58,630 bases of DNA from an uncultured Bacteroidales bacterium (GCA_937906455.1 CALCYT010000016.1:1-58630); one strand, 5' to 3'. Numbered from the stretch's first letter, positions 30,931 to 41,242 are shown. Made by a program: numbers and translations. Notes: generated by a model from the sequence alone, not told the origin.

Positions 30931-33900
30931 TTACTCACCATTTTTTACAAATAAAGAACGAAATTGGCTATAACAATAATTAGAGTTGTCACCGAATTGC
31001 CTCATGAATCCCGAGAAATCGAAATTAAGAAGTTTGTCGAACAAATTTCCGAGTGTCTCCGAATGCCCTTCAAATTCCAAGCCATGAGACATGACTCCCA
31101 TAACACACTTGAAATATGGCACGACATCCCTCCAGTTGTTATTGTTGACATTAAACCCACTAAACATATATTTTCCGGAGAACAAGTTACCCGCTATTTT
31201 GCCGGCGTAATTTTCCAACAGTTTGCGTTCGGCCTTATTTTTACACAAAATAGTACCTAAAGTCATGCCTTCTTTGCCATCAGTCGGCGGCTCAAAATAT
31301 GAGTTCAACACTGCCGAGACCAAGCCTATGCCAACACCATACATCATGTCGTTTTTAAAATCTTTTGATTCAAGAATGCTGAAATCCAGACCATTGCCGG
31401 TATTGCGCTTAACAAAACTATTCACACTTCTCTGCATTGTGGTACCAACCATGTTGCCCACCACTTGCACGCCCCACGACATATTAGAAAAGCCTTGAGT
31501 TATGCAGCCGCTGACAAAACCGGCAGCAAACGATAATGCTCCTTCCGCGAAGCTATCAATGTTATCCAAATTGTATATCACATTGACCACGCCATTATAC
31601 AACCCATAAAGGAGCCACTCAACCCATTCGCCTGTAGGGTCACAATACGACAACGGGTTGTTGTAACAATAAATGTACCGGTTGAAATTCTGTGAGAAAT
31701 CGAGGTTCTGAATATAGCTGTCAGGACTCATCATCATGGATAGCAACGGGTCGTAGGCGCGTCCGTTCATATTGATAATCCCGAATGACAGCAAATGCTC
31801 ATGACCTGTAAAGCCTCTGTCACACAGCAACTCATCTTTATACGAGCCTGACCAGCTGTTGTCATCACGAGGATTACCCCATGCGTCATAACTCGTTGCT
31901 TGCAACGTTTTGCCGTTTTCATCTGTCACAAGACACCACGAGCCGAGATGGTCCTTATGAATGTAAAATATGCTCTTATCCTCCTTACCATCACTGCGGC
32001 AAACCGCAAAGACTCCGACAGGTCCTGTTAAATACGTGTAAACATACTTCTTGCCGTTTTCTGTGACAAACTCACAATCCGACACATACGTTTTCTCTTT
32101 CTCTTTGCCATCATAATGCTCCACAGAATGAATCCTGCCATAGTCATATCCATACTCTATCGACAATGTGTTTTTCCCGTCGGTAATATGTGATATTTTA
32201 TCAAAAACAGTGTATTCAACACTCTGGTACATCCCGGTCAAATTCTGCATATCCGTTTTGATTTTGCTGACAGCATACGGACTCGCCTCATCGTAATGCG
32301 CCTCATAGAAGACATCATCGCCATCGTTGACTTTTGCCATAATGTTGCCATAGTCATCGTATTCCATCACTCCTGTCAAAACATTGTTCAACCAAATCTC
32401 AGACAGTCTGTTAAAGCTATCATACACAAAGTGTTCTATTTGTTGAGTTCCGGTAAACTTTGCCCTGTCAGTAAGATTTCCAAAAGCGTCATACGAATAC
32501 GACAGATTTTGATATGACTTGTTGCTCGAGCTTGTGTGAATGCTGGTAAGAAGACTGGTCATCTCATCGTATTCCATTTGTGTTGACAATCCGTTACCGA
32601 CTTGATAATCAGTAATATATCCCATGGCATCAGCATCATCGGCGTGCCACAACACTTTTTGAGTGTCAAGGTCGATAATCGACTTATAATACCCGGAATT
32701 GGAATAAACGTTCCGAATCATCACACCGCTTGGATAAGTCACAAACTCTGTCCTGTTAGCATTGTCATAAATGTATTCTGTCACGAACTTATCTTCTCCG
32801 ATTGTTTCAGTAACGGTCGTTACACGCAACAAGTCGTCATAACCATAAACCACACGATGTCTGTCGCCATAAACAATCTTCGACAACGTGCCGATTTTGC
32901 CTTTGTCTTTATCGTAAATCCATTGAGTCACAATATCTTGTTTATCTTTTCCTTCCGATTCTATACGTCGTATCAGATTGCCCATGTCGTCATAATTGTA
33001 CGTAGTGACACCTTGCCTTGCTGTCCGTTTTTCTTTCATCTCGCCGTATGCATTATACACATAATCAATCTCTCCATATGACGAATCCTTTATTTTAGAC
33101 ACATTACGTTGATTATCATATTCATATGAGATTTTTGTGTTAGGGTCGTCGCCAATCATCGCGCTTTTAAGCTTACCATCGCTATAGTACTCATAATTTA
33201 TGACGTTACCTCCTATATCAATTGTTTGAGTGCGCCATCCCAATGGATTGTATTTTTCCACCACCACGTGTGAGACACCTTCAGGTGATACTGTGTTTAT
33301 TGTTTGTTGCAACTTGTCATAATGGCAATATTTCACAATCCCGTTTGGACTTATTTCTTGAATCAACCGATTATTGCTGTCATATACATAATAATAGTTG
33401 ATAACGGCGTCTCCAGACTTGTAAGGCTTTGATTTTGAAGCGATATTACCCATATCATCGTATGTAATATCAACATAGATCGGTTCGCCATTCAAGCCGA
33501 GGGTGACATCTCGCAATTGCATGCCATTCTTATCAAAAAACGTCATTTTCTCAGCATTTCCCGATGTCTTGTCCCAGATATAATACACTGCATTTTGAGG
33601 CGCGTGCTTATTGCCTTCGGCCCATCGCTTGACTTTGATATTTCTCATTCCGTCTGGCAGTGTTGTTTCCACTCTGATTTCCAGTGGATCGGCATTGCTT
33701 TCTGTAGCGAATGAGTTATAGTCCACCACTGATGTCACATTACCATAATCCTGATTATATGAAAACACGTTTTCCCAGCCGTTTTCATTGATTTTCGAAG
33801 TCGGGTAGCGGTAATTATATTCCGAACCATACTTGACTCTCGTCTCCCTTTGTTTTTTTTCAGAAGGAGATTGCGACGACTTCTCAACCACATGCCCAAG

Positions 33901-36900
33901 TCTGTCATACTCATAATGATATACTATCCGCAATGGGTCAGCGATGTCCATAAAGAGGTTTGGCAGCGATATTTTTCGCGTCATTTGCAGTGGATTGTTG
34001 CCGGAATATTCGAACAACTCACAAACGCCAACTCTTTCGGTGTTCTTAGAGTTTTTGGCACTGATACAACTATGCGGACGCGAAACAATCCATTCGGTAG
34101 GCCGATTGTCGTATTCGTATCTTGTTTCGGTATAATATGCACACAAAACCGAAGCGTCACCAGTATAATTATCATCATAGCCCGTTATCACGGAGCTGAC
34201 GTTCACAATGTCCATGTAATTATCGTCATCAATATCCGACTGATAATCAATATTTTCAATGATTGACGTTATTATTGCGCCTTGCTTGTCACAGTCATAA
34301 TTCAATGTCTTTTTAATTGTCAGCACAGGCAAGATAATTTTGTCGTTTTGAGCCGATTGGTATTTATGATACACATACTGCTCTCTGCGAATCAAATTAT
34401 CGTGGGAGAACAACAAATTTGACTTAGGCAACATCAAACAATGGACTGACATCTCCTCAATATCGCCTTCGAGCACATTCTTCCGGTAGGACACGTTGTT
34501 AATCAAAAGATTACTCTCACAACGCTCCACACCAAGCAGTCCATGTCCTTGAGGATGATAATACACATTCTTGTAACGATATTTGTTTATTAGCTGGTGA
34601 TTATTCACGTTATTTGTCGTGTCGGCGAATAAGGCCTTGACAGGCAGTGGAATAGTTCTTATCTGTTCTCCAACCCATTGATACTCATATTCATAAAACG
34701 ACTCGTTTTTATATGGCATTAAATATTCATATCTTAATCCGTGTCGGTTACCCAAACCATCGGTGATACGCTCAACGCTGAATTTTGCGGAATGAGGATT
34801 TAATGACACTATCTTTGGAATTTCGTTAGTAAAAGGATTGCTCCTTACGCTGCCGAGGATACTGGCATTTTCATGTCCGAGAAAGTTCCCTACATGTACA
34901 AATTGATGCGAATGGTTGATATTCAGGTAAAACCTCCTTATATCCTTGAAATCACAAGTGTTATCGGCTTTGTCGCAAACGTTAAACCCCACCTCGAGAT
35001 AATAATTGCCGCCAGTGCTTTTAAAAACACCCACATCGGTCTTCCCATCTCCATCAAAATCAATGGTTCTGATTGTTTCAGACGGCATCGACATGCTTTG
35101 CAGAGAGCTGTAATATCTGTCTTGAGGTGCCAACGTCAAACCTCGCAACAGATTGTTGTTCAAGCACGATTTTGGGGCAGTAAGCCTATCGCCATCCGAG
35201 TAAATCACCTCCCAATAATGCACATTGCTGTATTTGAGGAAATCGGTATATCCATCACCGTTGAAGTCGCCCGGAAACAGGAAGTCGTCACTTTTGATAT
35301 CATTGTTGTAATACATTCTGTGAAATCCATAAAGACCTTCCTCACGGGTCAGCTTGCAAATAGCCGACCGATTAGACATCATGTAAATAACCTCAGAATA
35401 TCCGTCGCCATCAATATCTTCTATCGTAACATGTTCGGGTACATCGTAATACGCTTGGATACCGAGATTCTGCGACACTATGGTGTTGTCGTTACAATAC
35501 ACTATATTGGGTGTATATGAGCTTGAATATCCCTCGTTATTATATTCAAGGAAAAAGCTAACTTTATGCTCGGCACAGAAGTCTCCGGGATAAACAGTGA
35601 AATATCTGGAACTTTTTTTCTCGCCGATATAAGTGAAGCCATGACCATTATTAAGATAAACCTGTATTTTGGATTTCCAGTCGTCTTTGTTTTCGTTATT
35701 GGCATAAAAAGTCACGATGTCATCCAGCCCGTCACCGTTGAAATCAACCGTGTAAATCCATTCAAGCGTTTTGTCGCAAGTGACGGTAAAATAGGCGTTT
35801 TCTCCAAACGAGCCGTCGCCGTTATTAAGTAAAACCACAGCTTGCACATCGGTGTTGTATGTGTTGCCCGTTTTATATGGCACTGTGACGACGTCGGAGA
35901 AGCCGTCGCCATTAAAATCACCGACAAAAGGGACTTTGTTAAACACATTTCGGTTCAAAGAGTACGACTGAAACTTATCATGATAATGTGAGTTTTTGTT
36001 CCAGCTCACAAGTGTGGGGTTCAGCTTCATGCCATCAGCTGTCAAGCCGATACTTTTCAGACGATAATACATAAACCTGAAGTCATTCGAGTAGTTCCCC
36101 GGTTCTAAATAACTGAACGAATAGTCGTACAAAACAGCTCCTGTCATCATATTCTTGACTATGATATTTTTCAGAATCCTGCGATTTTGCACTATATTTG
36201 AGAACACGAATCCTTTCTCAACATCTTCCCTGTCGTCGTATTCAAATAGCACTCTGTACATCGCGTTAATTCCCGCCATGGCGTTTAACGTATAGTCGAT
36301 GTGATTAATATACGACTCACCTGTGCTTTGGTTTTCATAATAATGAAAAACTATCTCATTCCCGTTACGGTCCGACATTTTGTTGACGAGCCATTTCAGT
36401 GCCACATCATTGGCGTTTTGCGGTTCGACACGCGAATCGTCGGTGCCTCCGTACTCCCACACGGTGCCATCTTGTTTATGGACCACAAAGCGTTTAGGTC
36501 CGTTGTAACCATTGGAGAACGACTCTATTCTGCTCATTTCATCAACTTCGGTTTTATAGATTGCTCCATTACCACCGTAATCTCCCGAGCATAACATGAG
36601 TCTTTTCCCATCCATCAGGAATCTATCGTCAACGAAATTCACCGCGCTTCTATTGCCGTCGTGGTACATCGTTTGACCTGTCCTCTCAATCGCCGACAAT
36701 CCCGTCAGATCCCAGCCCCATCCCAACAAGCCGTTGCCGCTCTGATTATTATACGTTATGGCTATTTCCGGTGTCATGTCGCCTATCCCCGCCGGCAAAT
36801 ATATTGGCATGGAATAAACGGCAGCACCTAATTCATTTACATTCAGTTCGCCGGGCAAGGCACCCACCACACCATCATGTCCTGATGTGGCGGGGCCGCC

Positions 36901-37140
36901 CAAAATACCCTCCTCTGGTGGGAACACTCCGAATCTGTCAATCAAGAATTTTGCCGACTTGTTTGTGTTTGGCTCACAACGGAAGCCGTCGGACATTTTT
37001 ATCGACGCGGAAGCCTCATAAATCACATTCTTGTCTCTTGGCACTTCCGAATCAAGTTCAATATCTGTCTGCTGATACGTTTGCGAGAAAAGCGTCAAAG
37101 CAGGTAATACTGTCGTTATCAATAACAACCTTTTTTTCAT
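30931..37140 (-). CDS. Giant SpvB/FG-GAP/RHS-repeat exported protein (Tc-toxin-like shell)
   Basis: A 2069-residue protein with a signal peptide (1-20). Residues 90-300 form an SpvB-like domain (AAVYSMPIYLPAGIGDMTPEIAITYNN...GLLGWGWDLTGLSAIERT). Residues about 395-800 carry FG-GAP/VCBS beta-propeller repeats (VGDFNGDGFSDVV, VDFNGDGLDDIV, PGDFNGDGYTDFLK, IDFDGDGKTDVG). From about 1100 to 1750 there are many RHS/YD repeats (YDDMGNIAS, YNYDDMGNLIRR, YDAFGNLTDR). The RHS core end is RAYDPLLSMMMSPDSYIQ...NRYIYCYNNPLSYCDPTGE. The final 225 residues are a variable tail with Gly-rich hydrophobic stretches. The layout matches TcB/TcC-type cocoons and Bacteroidota RHS proteins. There is no T9SS sorting domain on this chain and no downstream immunity candidate. 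It is last in a five-gene operon. Confidence 0.92.
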   Translation of the reverse strand: MKKRLLLITTVLPALTLFSQTYQQTDIELDSEVPRDKNVIYEASASIKMSDGFRCEPNTNKSAKFLIDRFGVFPPEEGILGGPATSGHDGVVGALPGELNVNELGAAVYSMPIYLPAGIGDMTPEIAITYNNQSGNGLLGWGWDLTGLSAIERTGQTMYHDGNRSAVNFVDDRFLMDGKRLMLCSGDYGGNGAIYKTEVDEMSRIESFSNGYNGPKRFVVHKQDGTVWEYGGTDDSRVEPQNANDVALKWLVNKMSDRNGNEIVFHYYENQSTGESYINHIDYTLNAMAGINAMYRVLFEYDDREDVEKGFVFSNIVQNRRILKNIIVKNMMTGAVLYDYSFSYLEPGNYSNDFRFMYYRLKSIGLTADGMKLNPTLVSWNKNSHYHDKFQSYSLNRNVFNKVPFVGDFNGDGFSDVVTVPYKTGNTYNTDVQAVVLLNNGDGSFGENAYFTVTCDKTLEWIYTVDFNGDGLDDIVTFYANNENKDDWKSKIQVYLNNGHGFTYIGEKKSSRYFTVYPGDFCAEHKVSFFLEYNNEGYSSSYTPNIVYCNDNTIVSQNLGIQAYYDVPEHVTIEDIDGDGYSEVIYMMSNRSAICKLTREEGLYGFHRMYYNNDIKSDDFLFPGDFNGDGYTDFLKYSNVHYWEVIYSDGDRLTAPKSCLNNNLLRGLTLAPQDRYYSSLQSMSMPSETIRTIDFDGDGKTDVGVFKSTGGNYYLEVGFNVCDKADNTCDFKDIRRFYLNINHSHQFVHVGNFLGHENASILGSVRSNPFTNEIPKIVSLNPHSAKFSVERITDGLGNRHGLRYEYLMPYKNESFYEYEYQWVGEQIRTIPLPVKALFADTTNNVNNHQLINKYRYKNVYYHPQGHGLLGVERCESNLLINNVSYRKNVLEGDIEEMSVHCLMLPKSNLLFSHDNLIRREQYVYHKYQSAQNDKIILPVLTIKKTLNYDCDKQGAIITSIIENIDYQSDIDDDNYMDIVNVSSVITGYDDNYTGDASVLCAYYTETRYEYDNRPTEWIVSRPHSCISAKNSKNTERVGVCELFEYSGNNPLQMTRKISLPNLFMDIADPLRIVYHYEYDRLGHVVEKSSQSPSEKKQRETRVKYGSEYNYRYPTSKINENGWENVFSYNQDYGNVTSVVDYNSFATESNADPLEIRVETTLPDGMRNIKVKRWAEGNKHAPQNAVYYIWDKTSGNAEKMTFFDKNGMQLRDVTLGLNGEPIYVDITYDDMGNIASKSKPYKSGDAVINYYYVYDSNNRLIQEISPNGIVKYCHYDKLQQTINTVSPEGVSHVVVEKYNPLGWRTQTIDIGGNVINYEYYSDGKLKSAMIGDDPNTKISYEYDNQRNVSKIKDSSYGEIDYVYNAYGEMKEKRTARQGVTTYNYDDMGNLIRRIESEGKDKQDIVTQWIYDKDKGKIGTLSKIVYGDRHRVVYGYDDLLRVTTVTETIGEDKFVTEYIYDNANRTEFVTYPSGVMIRNVYSNSGYYKSIIDLDTQKVLWHADDADAMGYITDYQVGNGLSTQMEYDEMTSLLTSIHTSSSNKSYQNLSYSYDAFGNLTDRAKFTGTQQIEHFVYDSFNRLSEIWLNNVLTGVMEYDDYGNIMAKVNDGDDVFYEAHYDEASPYAVSKIKTDMQNLTGMYQSVEYTVFDKISHITDGKNTLSIEYGYDYGRIHSVEHYDGKEKEKTYVSDCEFVTENGKKYVYTYLTGPVGVFAVCRSDGKEDKSIFYIHKDHLGSWCLVTDENGKTLQATSYDAWGNPRDDNSWSGSYKDELLCDRGFTGHEHLLSFGIINMNGRAYDPLLSMMMSPDSYIQNLDFSQNFNRYIYCYNNPLSYCDPTGEWVEWLLYGLYNGVVNVIYNLDNIDSFAEGALSFAAGFVSGCITQGFSNMSWGVQVVGNMVGTTMQRSVNSFVKRNTGNGLDFSILESKDFKNDMMYGVGIGLVSAVLNSYFEPPTDGKEGMTLGTILCKNKAERKLLENYAGKIAGNLFSGKYMFSGFNVNNNNWRDVVPYFKCVMGVMSHGLEFEGHSETLGNLFDKLLNFDFSGFMRQFGDNSNYCYSQFRSLFVKNGE

Positions 37141-37151
37141 AAATTTTGGTT

Positions 37152-37577
37152 TTAGTATTTCAAAATCATTTTCGACAGCACATCATCACCATTGATGATT
37201 TTCAAGACATAAACGCCCGCCGGCAAGTCCCCGATATCAATCTCAGTCTCATCAGCATACAGCTGACTCCCGAGCATCAGCAAACCACTTGTGTCAAACA
37301 GTTCGTATGTGGCGGTTTTACTTCTCGTTTCCGCAGGTATGAATAAATGAAAGACTCCAAACGTCGGGTTGGGATAGACTTCAATCTCATCATAGCCAAA
37401 CACTTCCGGCACTTCCTCCATTTCCTTCATCGCATAACAATCATTATTAACTATTCTTTTTATTCTATTGCCGTCCGCATCATATCTGAAAACCAGGCAT
37501 CTTTGTGCCATGACTTCATTATGGAATGCAAATGACAATAAAAGAGCAAGAAACATCAAAAAACATTTCGGTTTCAT
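37152..37577 (-). CDS. Small exported protein with one YD-like motif and T9SS sorting domain
   Basis: A 141-residue protein: signal peptide (1-25, ending EVMAQ), a short segment CLVFRYDADGNRIKRIV (residues 27-43) identical in form to a single RHS/YD repeat, a linker, and a type-A T9SS C-terminal domain (66-141, VYPNPTFGVFHLF... GVYVLKIINGDDVLSKMILKY). It sits 11 bp upstream of the giant RHS gene, which itself lacks a sorting domain. Apart from the YD-like motif there is no room for another domain. I infer that it may be a carrier or plug for the RHS protein; nothing proves this. Confidence 0.88.
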   Translation of the reverse strand: MKPKCFLMFLALLLSFAFHNEVMAQRCLVFRYDADGNRIKRIVNNDCYAMKEMEEVPEVFGYDEIEVYPNPTFGVFHLFIPAETRSKTATYELFDTSGLLMLGSQLYADETEIDIGDLPAGVYVLKIINGDDVLSKMILKY

Positions 37578-37589
37578 GGCATCATGTTT

Positions 37590-38579
37590 TCATTCGTTTC
37601 TCATTTGCAGTTGTTCAAGAATTTCTTGTTGCTCCTGCAACTTATTCCGCAACTCTATCGTATATAACGTCAGCTCTTCTATCTTTTTCAGCAGAAGACC
37701 TTCCATTATCGCCACATTGTATCCGTTTTCAACAACATCAGTCTCTGAAGGCAAATCGGGCAGATGTCTGTTCCGTTGGATAAAAACTCTCAAATCGTCA
37801 AGCGGCATCAGTCGGTAATCAACGTCGAACACGTCGTCATGCCATTCGCTCACTTCTTTCACGTACACTTCGCTTGTGAGAATACCTCCATTCACCGCCA
37901 AAGTGTAGTCATAATCGCCGGTGAAATTGTTGTCGGTGTTGATTCCGACCTTACCGCTCATCTTGATTTTATTAGCGTCAATATCAATGTTATCGTTCAA
38001 CGACGATATGTGCATTCCAGTTTTCGACACCATTATCTTATGATTGGCGTCATATAGCTGCAGGAATGCTGTTTTGGATGTTTTATTCGATGTCTCTAAA
38101 ATGAGTCCTGCGTCTTCATTGGAATCCGACAGCAGATGCATTTTGGCCTGAGGGTTTGTAACGTTACCTATTCCTATTTTGCCTGTTGTCACGCCTCCAT
38201 TAGAGCTGCTGACAAACAGCGTGGGGCGGCGACTGTTAAAACCTATCATCAGTGAGCCGGAATATTTGTTTATCAACGCCTTAGCTTCTGTATCACCTAT
38301 GCCGGAGCCGATAACTATCGCGTTCGTGGCATTAGCCCATGTGAATTTGCCAATGGCTATTGACGCCGCCCCGAAGGTCTTGTTCGCCTGCCCCACCGCC
38401 ATCGAATTGGCACCATTCGTAACATTATTCATACCTATAGTGGCGGAACAGTTGCCTTGCGCCTGATTCTGACTCGCTCCTGATGGCCCGCACAAATCGC
38501 AGCCACCTTTTTCCTGTGCCTTTATCACATTACTCGTTAACAGTGATAAAACGACAAATAAAAAAATACGTGATTTCAT
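37590..38579 (-). CDS. Exported YadA-head/coiled-coil protein (S74-chaperone-like end)
   Basis: From the ATG at 38577-38579 the protein has 329 residues with a signal peptide ending KAQ. Residues about 45-105 look like YadA-type trimeric head repeats (ATIGMNNVTNGANSMAVGQ, AASIAIGKFTWANATNAIVIG). A middle beta-rich part has KIGIGNVTNPQAKMHL, a phrase usual in tail-fibre-like proteins. The end (about 235-329) resembles the chaperone-of-endosialidase-like region found in Bacteroidota (YRLMPLDDLRVFIQRNRHLPDLPSE...LLKKIEELTLY) and finishes in a coiled coil. A trimeric fibre is likely. The longer start (38600) adds residues overlapping the neighbouring gene's end and is not needed. Confidence 0.83.
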   Translation of the reverse strand: MKSRIFLFVVLSLLTSNVIKAQEKGGCDLCGPSGASQNQAQGNCSATIGMNNVTNGANSMAVGQANKTFGAASIAIGKFTWANATNAIVIGSGIGDTEAKALINKYSGSLMIGFNSRRPTLFVSSSNGGVTTGKIGIGNVTNPQAKMHLLSDSNEDAGLILETSNKTSKTAFLQLYDANHKIMVSKTGMHISSLNDNIDIDANKIKMSGKVGINTDNNFTGDYDYTLAVNGGILTSEVYVKEVSEWHDDVFDVDYRLMPLDDLRVFIQRNRHLPDLPSETDVVENGYNVAIMEGLLLKKIEELTLYTIELRNKLQEQQEILEQLQMRNE

Positions 38580-38603
38580 AAATTTTGGTTTTGATGTCAT
38601 TTT

Positions 38604-40085
38604 CTAATACTTAATGAATTTTCCTTTTCGTATGCTACGCCCTTTTGTCGTGATTTCATAAAAATACGCTCCGTTCTCAAGTGACGACACATCGACAGTG
38701 AGCTTTCCTCTCGCTTCAAGCCTGCGCTCAAAATACTTGCACCCGTCCTCGCCGGTGATGCTAACCACGACATTTTGGCTTTCCTCATTGTCCAAAATCA
38801 CATTGAAGTAACCGCTCGTCGGATTAGGATATGCCTCATGGTGCGGCGAGACCTCAGGATTATCATTCAGCGTCCAAGGCAGGATAAAATCCTCTGGCAA
38901 AAGCTTCCAAACACATAGCAGCTCTCTGTCCTTAATATTCGGACATTGTCCAAATACAAGACAACCGCCGTCGGAAGTCCTGCAACACCGCAGGATTCTT
39001 ATTAGGGTGCCGTCATCCTTCAGACGTTTCGTCCCTTTCAGATTCAAATCGCTGTCAATCAAGCATATAACAGCATCTGCGGTCATCTGCCCATAAACTC
39101 CTTTTTGACAGAATGTGGCGATGAAAATATCGTCGTTCCCCGCATACGCCATGCTGCCGAATTGAGCTGTATAATCAGCGGTATCGGGTCTGTCATAAAC
39201 CAGAGTGTCGATATAACGCCCTCTGTCATCAACCTCAAAAACAGCCGCATATTGCGGTTCAGACGTTGCCCCTTGATGAAAAGTCGTGGACGACATCAGG
39301 AAATGCCCGTTGGGTTTCCAATAGTCAGTGTAGTTCCATATGCTTTCCTTCCAAGGCAGCTGATACACATTCACCTTCTCCAAATCATTGTCGATGTAAC
39401 ATATACTATGATAGTTTGAGTAAGAAAAGCCTTGTCCGAGCAACATCATCATATCACTGTCGGGAACCCTGATGATACCTGTAGGTCTCGCACCGCCTAC
39501 CCCGTGCCCTTCCGCGAAATACTTGCTCTTTAATATATTTCCGTGAGTGTCGCATTTAAAAACAGCATACACACCATTTGTTATCATCGGATAGTCTTTC
39601 TCGGAAACATCAGCCAAAACAATAATCTCACCGTAATTGTTAAATGCCAGATACACGTCGGATGTCCATGTCTTGTATGGCTCAATCAAAGGATAGTTAT
39701 GCTCTTCCACAATCTCGAGTTCCGGTGTCATCACCGATATCCATAAAGTGTCGTGATAAATGTCGGTCAACGTACCTCCTTTGATGCCAACCACAAAAGC
39801 ATTGCCATCGTCCAAACCGATGGCGGCACACAAGTTCGTTCTGTATCCTTCATGACGGAACGTCTTTTCTACATACTCGCCATCATTGTTCACATACATG
39901 GCGTAGGCATCCGTATAACCTGATTTCCCGACATTATTGCAGTTTCCTACAATATAATTTCCGATTCCATTACAATCGCCTCCGCGAAGTATAACACCTT
40001 CTTCAAATGGACGTTTAATGACCCATTGCTGCGATTGCGCTACTATTGCTGTAAAGCATGACATTAACAATAAGAATTTCTTCAT
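38604..40085 (-). CDS. Secreted T9SS protein, probable beta-propeller
   Basis: A 493-residue exported protein: signal peptide (1-18, ending VAQSQ), a long region of repeating beta-strand units (AYAMYVNNDGEYVEKTF, ISVMTPELEIVEEHNYP, YAVFKCDTHGNILKSKYF, AVFEVDDRGRYIDTLVYD, VICLIDSDLNLKGTKRL) typical of a beta-propeller, and a T9SS domain from HHEAYPNPTSGYFNV to RSIRKGKFIKY. Catalytic residues are not apparent. It is second in the five-gene operon ending in the RHS gene, 12 bp after the lipoprotein gene. Confidence 0.85.
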   Translation of the reverse strand: MKKFLLLMSCFTAIVAQSQQWVIKRPFEEGVILRGGDCNGIGNYIVGNCNNVGKSGYTDAYAMYVNNDGEYVEKTFRHEGYRTNLCAAIGLDDGNAFVVGIKGGTLTDIYHDTLWISVMTPELEIVEEHNYPLIEPYKTWTSDVYLAFNNYGEIIVLADVSEKDYPMITNGVYAVFKCDTHGNILKSKYFAEGHGVGGARPTGIIRVPDSDMMMLLGQGFSYSNYHSICYIDNDLEKVNVYQLPWKESIWNYTDYWKPNGHFLMSSTTFHQGATSEPQYAAVFEVDDRGRYIDTLVYDRPDTADYTAQFGSMAYAGNDDIFIATFCQKGVYGQMTADAVICLIDSDLNLKGTKRLKDDGTLIRILRCCRTSDGGCLVFGQCPNIKDRELLCVWKLLPEDFILPWTLNDNPEVSPHHEAYPNPTSGYFNVILDNEESQNVVVSITGEDGCKYFERRLEARGKLTVDVSSLENGAYFYEITTKGRSIRKGKFIKY

Positions 40086-40097
40086 GATAATTTTTTT

Positions 40098-41177
40098 TTA
40101 ATTTAACAAATCTCTAACTGGAGGGAGCTCCTGTGATGGAATAGCCATCTTGCTGCCATAAATCACATGATTCATGTGATGATAATAATTGCCGTCGTCA
40201 ACAAATCCAAACTGACCTATTATGTCAACCTCAATAAATGCTGGGATTATAGGCAAAACGCCAACTTTAAGCGAATCTTCAGGCAGAAGATGCAATAACA
40301 CCTCAAGCTCTCTTAAATAATAATAATTCAACATTTGATCGTCCATGTACAATGACGGATTCTCATTAATGTTATGAAAAAAGAGATACGGCTCGCCATT
40401 CTCGTCAATATATTCATTTCCTTTGAGTGGTACTCTGTACATGCCGAAATTCAACGACCTGAACCCGGGCTGGGGTACTATTGTGCCTCCATAATAATAA
40501 TTGATGGAGTCTTCAATAATCTCAGCACCATCACCAAACACCGTGGGGTCGTCACATGTGCCGCCATATTCTCCATAATACCAACAGTCGCCGGGACCGA
40601 ATGGTCCTGTCACAGGGTCTCTCACCGAATTGTCGTCATCCGCCTCTCCCGAAACGACATAAACATTGATTTTACGAGTGTCGCCAACAGTCTCGCCTTT
40701 CTCTACGACTACCGCTTTCAGCGATTTGCCGGTGGTGAAGCCGTCATCAACATAAGCCTGACGCACAGCATCAGTGATGTCGTCGTAAAACTCAGCCACA
40801 TCACCAAATGCCACCTTGTCATCGCCGCTGACGTCGATTGACAGCTCCAACTCTTGTGTCACGGTTTTCAAATATCTTCTTTCAGGATTGGCAAATTCGG
40901 CATTGAACAATGCCTCGACATTCCAAATCATGCTGTCGATGGGCATATCAACGTCTTTTCTCATAACAGCCTCTTTATCAGCAAGTTGTCTTTTAAACTC
41001 CCTGACCCTGCCTGCCACGAGCTTCGCCTCTTCGGTATAAATCGGGTGATTTTCGCCTAAGCTGTTACTATTAATAATAGGTGTGACAATTTCTTTTTTA
41101 CACGCTTCAAAATAAATTGTGATTCCTGCCATCAGCATCACAACAAGCGAAATATAAATGCTATTTTTCCGTTTCAT
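40098..41177 (-). CDS. Lipoprotein of unknown function, first gene of the RHS operon
   Basis: A 359-residue protein with a hydrophobic N-terminus and a lipobox-like end IYFEAC (C26) followed by KKE. After that come a charged helical part (AKLVAGRVREFKRQLADKEAVMRK), an acidic segment (VSGEADDDNSVRDPVTGPFGPGDCWYYGEYGGTCDDP) and a tyrosine/acid-rich C-terminal half. I do not recognise a domain. It is expressed from a strong-looking promoter with a 148-base leader and heads the operon, so it may be an outer-membrane anchor for the complex, but that is conjecture. Confidence 0.78.
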   Translation of the reverse strand: MKRKNSIYISLVVMLMAGITIYFEACKKEIVTPIINSNSLGENHPIYTEEAKLVAGRVREFKRQLADKEAVMRKDVDMPIDSMIWNVEALFNAEFANPERRYLKTVTQELELSIDVSGDDKVAFGDVAEFYDDITDAVRQAYVDDGFTTGKSLKAVVVEKGETVGDTRKINVYVVSGEADDDNSVRDPVTGPFGPGDCWYYGEYGGTCDDPTVFGDGAEIIEDSINYYYGGTIVPQPGFRSLNFGMYRVPLKGNEYIDENGEPYLFFHNINENPSLYMDDQMLNYYYLRELEVLLHLLPEDSLKVGVLPIIPAFIEVDIIGQFGFVDDGNYYHHMNHVIYGSKMAIPSQELPPVRDLLN

Positions 41178-41242
41178 AAATTTTCAGTTATTGAATTAAT
41201 AAATAAATTTTGGCGCACAATTACAGATAGGTAGGTCATCGC

